From Methanocorpusculum sp. (GTDB taxonomy: Archaea; Halobacteriota; Methanomicrobia; Methanomicrobiales; Methanocorpusculaceae): a stretch of DNA of 18,715 nucleotides. The translations under genes and the position numbers were made by a program. Shown here piece by piece: positions 13,609-18,715 of the stretch; the stretch's first letter is position 1; each line of letters opens with the position of its first letter. The notes under the pieces are model-generated. The model saw only the letters and a program-made list of their open reading frames with translations, was not told the DNA's origin and searched no databases. Where the stretch lies: assembly GCA_030539595.1 (NCBI GenBank), contig JAUNXW010000011.1:1-18715 (forward strand). The letters are read 5' to 3'.

Positions 13609-14259
13609 ATGAAGATTACATATGCGGGGCACTCCTGTTTTATTCTGGAAGGCTCGAAAAAAATTTTAATCGACCCAATGCCTGTTAACCCTCAGGAAAT
13701 AAAAGCCGACTTGACATTGATTACTCACGCACATTCGGACCACATCGGAGACAGTCCCGAAAAATTAGGGCTATGTGCGGCAATTCACGAACTTTCAGGA
13801 TACCTTTCTGGTCTGGGTGTTAAAACAATAGGTATGAACATTGGCGGTTCGTTTGATTTTGGCGATGTAAAAATCACAATGGTGAAAGCAGAACATTCAA
13901 GTTCAATGAATCAGAATGGATTACCGGTTTACATGGGTGAACCCTGCGGGTTTGTTGTAAAAATGGACGGACTGACAGTTTATCACGCAGGGGATACCGG
14001 ACTTTTTTCTGATATGAAACTCATCCGCAAATTATACAAACCTGATGTCGCAATTCTTCCGGCAGGCGGATTATTTACAATGGGACCTGATGAGTGTATG
14101 ACTGCAGCAGAATATCTCGGTGCGGGAATTGTGATTCCAATGCACTACAACACATTTGAAGCCATCAAACAGGACTTAACGGATTTCAAAAAATCCGTTG
14201 AACTGACAACTTCATCGCGTGTAGAACTGATGAAGCCAGGTGAAACTCTGACTATTTGA
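13609..14259 (+). CDS. UPF0173 metal-dependent hydrolase (metallo-beta-lactamase fold)
   Basis: This 216 aa single-domain MBL-fold protein opens with MKITYAGHSCFILEGSKKILIDP and carries the zinc motif HAHSDH at 40-45. Further elements are the KAEHSSS loop, the VYHAGDTGLFSDMKLI aspartate motif, AILPAGGLFTMGPDECM and IPMHYNTFEAI. This is the full UPF0173 signature set at the usual length. The substrate is not known; the family is generally described as a putative hydrolase. It begins 33 bases after the double-HTH gene with an AT-rich promoter region and no Shine-Dalgarno. Confidence 0.93.
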   Translation: MKITYAGHSCFILEGSKKILIDPMPVNPQEIKADLTLITHAHSDHIGDSPEKLGLCAAIHELSGYLSGLGVKTIGMNIGGSFDFGDVKITMVKAEHSSSMNQNGLPVYMGEPCGFVVKMDGLTVYHAGDTGLFSDMKLIRKLYKPDVAILPAGGLFTMGPDECMTAAEYLGAGIVIPMHYNTFEAIKQDLTDFKKSVELTTSSRVELMKPGETLTI

Positions 14260-14264
14260 GAATA

Positions 14265-14273
14265 GATTTATCC
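14265..14273 (+). promoter_or_regulatory. TATA box of cdc48
   Basis: GATTTATCC is centred about 30 bases before the ATG at 14299, predicting a nearly leaderless transcript. It begins six bases after the preceding stop. Confidence 0.45.
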
Positions 14274-14298
14274 GATACGATACAAAACTTACAGCACT

Positions 14299-16761
14299 AT
14301 GGCTGAAATAATATTAAAAGCAGACAGCGCCTACCCCGAAGATCAGGGACTTGGCAAAGCAAGGCTTGACCTTTCGGCGATGCAGGCGCTTTCAGTAAGC
14401 CCCGGAGATATAATAAAAATAAAAGGCACATCAGAGACTTTTGCTAAAGTCTGGAGGGCGCTTGCAAACGACGGCGGAAAAGACAAAGTAAGAATAGATA
14501 AATACACAAGAGCGAATGCGGGAGTAAATTTAGGCGATAAAGTCACAATATCAAAAGTTGAAAACGAAATAAAAGCCGAAGTCGTCACATTAATCCCTCC
14601 AGAAGAAGTCACACGAGATTTTCTTAACGAAGAAAATCTTGACCTGAACTCGCTTGTCAATTTCCCAGTTTCTGTCGGTGACATAATCCCAATCAAAACA
14701 TTTCTCTTCGGAACTGCGGCAATAGAATTTAAAATATCTAAAATTCAGCCCGAAGAAGCCTGTATTATTTCATACAAAACCGAATACGATTTGGACTCGG
14801 AAATCTGCGGGTTTGACGGCACGAAAAAAATCACATACGAAGACATCGGCGGTCTCAAAAATGAACTTCGCCGTGTCCGTGAAATGATTGAACTGCCAAT
14901 AAGACATCCTGAACTTTTTGAAACAATGGGCATTGAACCACCTAAAGGGGTTCTCCTTTACGGACCGCCCGGAACAGGTAAAACACTTATTGCCAAGGCC
15001 GTAGCAAACGAAAGCGGCGCGAATTTCATATCAATAGCAGGTCCTGAGATTATCTCAAAATATTACGGCGAGTCTGAGCAGAAGCTGCGTGAGATTTTTG
15101 ACGAGGCTGAACAGAACGCACCGTCAATAATTTTTATCGATGAACTTGATTCAATTGCTCCGCGCCGCGAAGATGTCAGCGGAGAAGTTGAACGACGTGT
15201 TGTAGCACAACTTCTGACGATGCTTGACGGAATTTCAGACAGAGGTCAGGTGATTGTAATAGGTGCAACAAACAGACCTGATGCAATCGACCCAGCTCTC
15301 AGAAGACCGGGAAGATTTGACAGAGAAATTGAAATCGGTGTTCCTTCCGAAACTGACAGGCTTGAGATTCTCAAGATTCACACAAAGAATATGCCGTTTG
15401 AAGGCAGAGCCAAACTCACGGAAGATGAAAGCGACGCATCTCATACAGAATACGAAGAGTCCAGAAATAAAATTCTTGCCGAACTCGCATCTGTTTCAAA
15501 AGGATTTGTGGGAGCTGACTTAGCGGCTCTTGCAAGAGAGGGAGCTGTTGCCGCTCTCAGAAGGCAGATGGGTTTTATTGACCTTGAGGCTGAAAAAATC
15601 AAAGACGAAGACCTGAAAAAGCTTCAGGTCACAAAAGATGATTTTATTCTTGCCGCGCGTGAAATGACGCCGTCAGCCATGCGTGAGATTTCTTTGGAAA
15701 CGCCGAATGTTCACTGGTCTGACATCGGAGGATGTCTTGAAGCTCTTCGTGATGTGAAAGAATCGGTTGAATATCCGCTTACGAAAAAAGAGAGTTTTGC
15801 AAATCTTGGAATCAAGCCTCCAAAAGGAGTTCTCCTTTACGGACCGCCCGGAACAGGAAAAACACTTATTGCCAAAGCTGTAGCAAACGAAAGCGGAGCT
15901 AATTTCATAGCGGTGAAAGGTCCTCAACTTTTATCCAAGTGGGTTGGAGAATCAGAAAAAGCCGTCCGCGACATGTTTAAGAAAGCAAGACAGGTTGCGC
16001 CGTCGGTAATATTTTTTGATGAGATAGATTCACTTACACCCGCAAGAAGCGGCGGAGATTCGTCTCACGTTACGGAAAATGTTTTGAACCAGATTCTTAC
16101 CGAAATGGACGGCATTGAAGAACTCAACGATGTGATAATTTTAGCCGCTTCAAATCGTCCGGATATAATTGACCCCGCACTTTTGAGAAGCGGACGCTTT
16201 GACAGGCTTGTGTATATTCCGGAGCCGAGCGTTGCAGACCGCGCTGAGATTCTGAAAGTTCATATGAAAAATATGCCTGTAAAAGATTCTGCGCTTGAAG
16301 AAATTGTAAAAGGCGCTTCAGGTCTTTCAAAAGAATCTGTTAACGCGGTCGCAGAAAAACTGAAAGGTAAGACGATAACCGTAAAACAGTTTTTGAACGC
16401 GGCAAAAAAGATGATAAGTGTTTCCGATGGAAAGCAGAGCGCTTCACGCTCAGATATTTTAAATGCGCTTTCCGCAAATTCTGTCAAGGTGAAGGATGTT
16501 GTTTTCGACAATCTAATCGAAAAAATTGCCAAAGAGACAGAAGGGTTTGTGGGTTCTGATATTGAAGGTCTCTGCCGTGAGGCTGCTATGCGTGCGTTAA
16601 GAAACGGAAGTGACGCAGTATCCGAGGAGGATTTTGAATCCGCAAAAGAAAGTGTTCATCCGACAATGAATCAGCACGTCCGCGAATACTATGAAAGAAT
16701 CCGCTCAGGGTTTAAAGGCGGGCTTCCAAAAGAAGTTCAGAGTTTTGTTGAATATCAGTAA
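14299..16761 (+). CDS. cdc48: Cdc48/VCP-type AAA+ ATPase (p97 homologue)
   Basis: Archaeal Cdc48 is a cytoplasmic hexameric unfoldase that extracts and unfolds proteins, often upstream of the proteasome. The 820 aa protein has an N-terminal double-psi barrel and Cdc48_2 region (about 1-185). D1 has Walker A GPPGTGKT at 222-229, IIFIDELDSIAPRRE and ATNRPDAIDPALRRPGRFDREIEIG. D2 has GPPGTGKT at 515-522, VIFFDEIDSLTPARSG and ASNRPDIIDPALLRSGRFDRLVYI. It is longer than typical archaeal members (about 740-770 aa by recollection). Extra residues lie before the ADLAALAREGA helix of D1, and a larger segment of about 70 residues (about 664-735) lies in the small subdomain of D2. The segments coding for the two P-loop regions are nearly identical in DNA. 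Confidence 0.96.
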   Translation: MAEIILKADSAYPEDQGLGKARLDLSAMQALSVSPGDIIKIKGTSETFAKVWRALANDGGKDKVRIDKYTRANAGVNLGDKVTISKVENEIKAEVVTLIPPEEVTRDFLNEENLDLNSLVNFPVSVGDIIPIKTFLFGTAAIEFKISKIQPEEACIISYKTEYDLDSEICGFDGTKKITYEDIGGLKNELRRVREMIELPIRHPELFETMGIEPPKGVLLYGPPGTGKTLIAKAVANESGANFISIAGPEIISKYYGESEQKLREIFDEAEQNAPSIIFIDELDSIAPRREDVSGEVERRVVAQLLTMLDGISDRGQVIVIGATNRPDAIDPALRRPGRFDREIEIGVPSETDRLEILKIHTKNMPFEGRAKLTEDESDASHTEYEESRNKILAELASVSKGFVGADLAALAREGAVAALRRQMGFIDLEAEKIKDEDLKKLQVTKDDFILAAREMTPSAMREISLETPNVHWSDIGGCLEALRDVKESVEYPLTKKESFANLGIKPPKGVLLYGPPGTGKTLIAKAVANESGANFIAVKGPQLLSKWVGESEKAVRDMFKKARQVAPSVIFFDEIDSLTPARSGGDSSHVTENVLNQILTEMDGIEELNDVIILAASNRPDIIDPALLRSGRFDRLVYIPEPSVADRAEILKVHMKNMPVKDSALEEIVKGASGLSKESVNAVAEKLKGKTITVKQFLNAAKKMISVSDGKQSASRSDILNALSANSVKVKDVVFDNLIEKIAKETEGFVGSDIEGLCREAAMRALRNGSDAVSEEDFESAKESVHPTMNQHVREYYERIRSGFKGGLPKEVQSFVEYQ

Positions 16762-16779
16762 CTCAATCCTGTTTGAGTT
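16760..16779. repeat. 7-bp inverted repeat at the convergent gene junction
   Basis: AACTCAA and TTGAGTT flank a six-base loop and span the last two bases of the cdc48 stop and the end of the convergent small gene. A hairpin could form in either transcript. No long T-run follows, so terminator function is uncertain. Confidence 0.35.
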
Positions 16780-16984
16780 CAATGACGTTCATACCTCTTT
16801 TTGCTTTCGGTCTGTCGGCAAATTTATTTTCGTATTTTTTGCACTCGAATCCGTCTTTTACCATAGGACAAGGGAGTTCCACTCCTTTTTTGCATGAGAT
16901 ATGATATTCGTAAAAAGTGGTTTCTTTATTGAAGACGTATTCGTATTTGTCAAGCGATTTGCATGTTAAGCAAGGTACTACCAT
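16763..16984 (-). CDS. Small cysteine-rich (zinc-ribbon-like) hypothetical protein
   Basis: This 73 aa protein is not recognised by name. It has C5-x2-C8, C31, C39 and C48 (PCLTCKS, HISCKKG, ELPCPMV, FECKKYE), with aromatic strands between, suggesting a small zinc-binding fold. It ends one base from the cdc48 stop, tail to tail. The ATG at 16984 is chosen over an upstream ATG at 17005 because a TATA-like AATTAAGC (plus-strand 17010-17017) would start transcription around 16986, after the upstream codon. Cys spacing, charge distribution and tight packing against cdc48 favour a real gene; its role is unknown. Confidence 0.6.
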   Translation of the reverse strand: MVVPCLTCKSLDKYEYVFNKETTFYEYHISCKKGVELPCPMVKDGFECKKYENKFADRPKAKRGMNVIELKQD

Positions 16985-17079
16985 ATGATTAATGATACAG
17001 CGCAATGAACAATTAAGCTGTCTGTTTGAATCTGTTGATGATGAAGATACGTGTACACCAGCAATCCATACAAAAACAG

Positions 17080-17085
17080 TATATC
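17080..17085 (+). promoter_or_regulatory. TATA box of serA
   Basis: TATATC predicts a start around 17105-17110. That lies downstream of the ATG at 17099 and upstream of the GTG at 17117, which helps choose the start codon. Confidence 0.45.
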
Positions 17086-17116
17086 TTTGAAAAAATAAAT
17101 GTGTAAAGGATTATCC

Positions 17117-18700
17117 GTGAGTTTCAAAGTACTTGTAAGTGACCCTCTCGCAAAAGAAGGAGTTGCAATATTAAAAGAATTCGCTGACGTTGACGAAAAA
17201 GCCGACCTCTCCGAAGACGAACTTGTAAAAATCATAGGCGGCTACGACGCATTAATCGTACGCTCGGGAACACAGGTCACAGCCAGAATAATTGAAGTTG
17301 CAGACAAAATGAAATACATCGGCAGAGCCGGTGTGGGTGTCGACAACATTGATACTGACGCAGCCACCAAAAAAGGAATTATTGTATCAAACGCACCGGA
17401 AGGAAACACACTTGCCGCAACCGAACACACAATAGCCATGATGATGGCCTTAGCGCGCAACATTCCTCAGGCAACAGCCTCACTTAAGAGCGGCGAATGG
17501 AAACGTTCAAAGTTCATGGGCAACGAAATGAACGGCAAGACTCTCGGTATTGTCGGCTTTGGAAGAATCGGACGTGAAGTCGCAAAACGTGCTCAGGCTC
17601 TTGCCATGAACGTCATAGCATATGACCCGTTTATCCCAGCAGAAGTTGGGGCTGCCATGGGCGTTGAAATGATGAGCGTTGCAGAACTCTTTACAAAGGC
17701 GGATGTTATCACAGTCCACACTCCGCTAATCCCATCAACAACCCACATGGTTAACAAAGACTCCATTGCAACAATGAAAGACGGAGTGAGAATCATCAAC
17801 TGTGCAAGAGGAGGAATCATTGACGAAGCCGCACTTTACGAAGCTCTCGTCTCAAAGAAAGTCGCGGGAGCAGCTCTTGATGTTTTCGAAACCGAGCCGC
17901 CGACAGAATCCCCGCTTCTTAAACTCGATTCTGTAATTGTTACTCCGCACCTTGGGGCAAGCACAGTCGAAGCACAGAAAAATGTTGCAATTTCGGTTGC
18001 CCACCAGTGCCATGATGTTTTATTCGGAGGCTCTGCAAGAAGCGCAGTAAACGCACCGCTTGTATCTCCCGAAGTCAAATCAAAGGTTGAACCTTATGCA
18101 CAGCTCGCGGAAAAGATGGGATCACTCGCGGCACAGATTGCGGATGCACCGATTACAGAAGTTGAGTTCGCATACTTGGGAGAAGTCGCGGAACTTAAGC
18201 AGAACCTCAAATACGTTACCAGAATAGGTATCAAGGGGATGATTGAAAGAGTTCTTCACGAGCCGATTAACATCGTCAACGCAGAGTATGTCGCAAAGGG
18301 AAGAGGCATCAATGTAGTTGAGAAGACCTCAGCAGAAGCCGGAGACTATAAGTCACTTGTCACTCTTACCTTTAAGACAGAGAAGGGAACCGAAAAAATT
18401 TCGGGAATTGCCACACGCGACGGAGCTAAGATTATTTCCATAGGCAAATACATGACAGACCTCGTTCCCAAGGGATGCGTTATTCTTGCAAACCACATCA
18501 ACAGACCGGGAATTATCGGAGTTGTCGGAACAATTCTCGGCGAAAACGATGTCAATATTTCAAGTATGCAGGTTGGCGGAGCAAATGTAGGCACAGACTC
18601 CCTTATGATTCTTGCAGTGGACAATGTTGTCGCAGCAGATGTTATGAAGCAGGTCGCTTCGGCTGACGGTATCACCGCGGCAAAGTTCGTGGAATTATAA
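17117..18700 (+). CDS. serA: D-3-phosphoglycerate dehydrogenase
   Basis: SerA oxidises 3-phosphoglycerate to 3-phosphohydroxypyruvate with NAD+, the first step of serine synthesis. The 527 aa protein is the long form. It has an N-terminal substrate-binding segment starting SFKVLVSDPLAKEGV, GRAGVGVDNID, the NAD-binding GIVGFGRIGREVAKRAQ and NCARGGIIDEAAL with the catalytic arginine. FETEPP carries the acid residue and TPHLGAST the catalytic histidine. An intervening ASB domain follows, then a C-terminal ACT domain (NHINRPGIIGVVGTILGENDVNISSMQVGG) typical of serine feedback control. GTG 17117 is preferred over ATG 17099: it gives the normal family N-terminus, has AAAGGA about seven bases upstream, and agrees with the predicted transcription start. 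Confidence 0.96.
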   Translation: MSFKVLVSDPLAKEGVAILKEFADVDEKADLSEDELVKIIGGYDALIVRSGTQVTARIIEVADKMKYIGRAGVGVDNIDTDAATKKGIIVSNAPEGNTLAATEHTIAMMMALARNIPQATASLKSGEWKRSKFMGNEMNGKTLGIVGFGRIGREVAKRAQALAMNVIAYDPFIPAEVGAAMGVEMMSVAELFTKADVITVHTPLIPSTTHMVNKDSIATMKDGVRIINCARGGIIDEAALYEALVSKKVAGAALDVFETEPPTESPLLKLDSVIVTPHLGASTVEAQKNVAISVAHQCHDVLFGGSARSAVNAPLVSPEVKSKVEPYAQLAEKMGSLAAQIADAPITEVEFAYLGEVAELKQNLKYVTRIGIKGMIERVLHEPINIVNAEYVAKGRGINVVEKTSAEAGDYKSLVTLTFKTEKGTEKISGIATRDGAKIISIGKYMTDLVPKGCVILANHINRPGIIGVVGTILGENDVNISSMQVGGANVGTDSLMILAVDNVVAADVMKQVASADGITAAKFVEL

Positions 18701-18708
18701 ATATAATC

Positions 18709-18715
18709 TTTTTTT
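18709..18715 (+). terminator. T-run terminator after serA
   Basis: At least seven Ts begin eight bases after the serA stop and continue to the window edge. Confidence 0.5.

Noticed and set aside
17033..17060. GTTGATGATGA resembling the C box of a C/D guide RNA
   Set aside because: No CUGA D box or inner C'/D' pair lies at a suitable distance before the serA promoter.
17099..17116. ATG 17099 as the serA start
   Set aside because: It adds six residues not typical of the family and lies upstream of the predicted transcription start. GTG 17117 with AAAGGA upstream fits better.

Overview
This window looks like a compact, AT-rich stretch of a methanogenic euryarchaeal chromosome, most likely order Methanomicrobiales; the genus cannot be fixed from sequence alone. 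The archaeal markers are RadB, aIF2-beta, a Cdc48-type AAA ATPase, a UPF0200 kinase-like protein, an autoantigen-p27 zinc-ribbon protein, and TATA-type promoters with many apparently leaderless genes. A V4R-HTH regulator of the MsvR type, next to an anaerobe-type rubrerythrin, points to methanogens. There are no rRNA or tRNA genes, insertion sequences or CRISPR arrays that I can see.

Layout. 1-883 is the 3' part of a two-Cache-domain sensor or lipoprotein. 1040-1582 is rubrerythrin, convergent with a larC-radB pair (3413-1591, minus). 3633-6247 is a tightly coupled four-gene operon: p27-like zinc ribbon, UPF0200 P-loop protein, TIM-barrel isomerase and RNase Z. 6304-7074 is the MsvR-like regulator, convergent with a secreted, membrane-anchored beta-propeller-like protein (8302-7082). 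8365-8979 is aIF2-beta fused to a TRAM domain. 11141-8983 is a BtuC-BtuD corrinoid-type importer pair whose ATPase carries an extra C-terminal domain. 11257-12531 holds a THEP1-like NTPase, a YkgJ-type cysteine-cluster protein and a small Cys-rich protein. 12532-12960 is a long non-coding gap. 12961-14259 holds a double-HTH protein and a UPF0173 hydrolase. 14299-16761 is Cdc48, convergent with a small Cys-rich protein (16984-16763). 17117-18700 is serA.

How the genes connect. Most are housekeeping: translation initiation, tRNA 3' processing, recombination, protein unfolding and serine synthesis. An oxidative-stress theme may link rubrerythrin to the V4R-HTH regulator. Three intergenic copies of a palindrome, TTCGT-N6-ACGAA with an identical TACACC centre, lie upstream of rubrerythrin, between larC and the p27 operon, and in the 12.6 kb gap. 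Its geometry matches the MsvR box as I recall it from the literature. This possible redox regulon is the most interesting signal here. Many start codons lie about 25-30 bases after a TATA-like box, which suggests widespread leaderless transcription.
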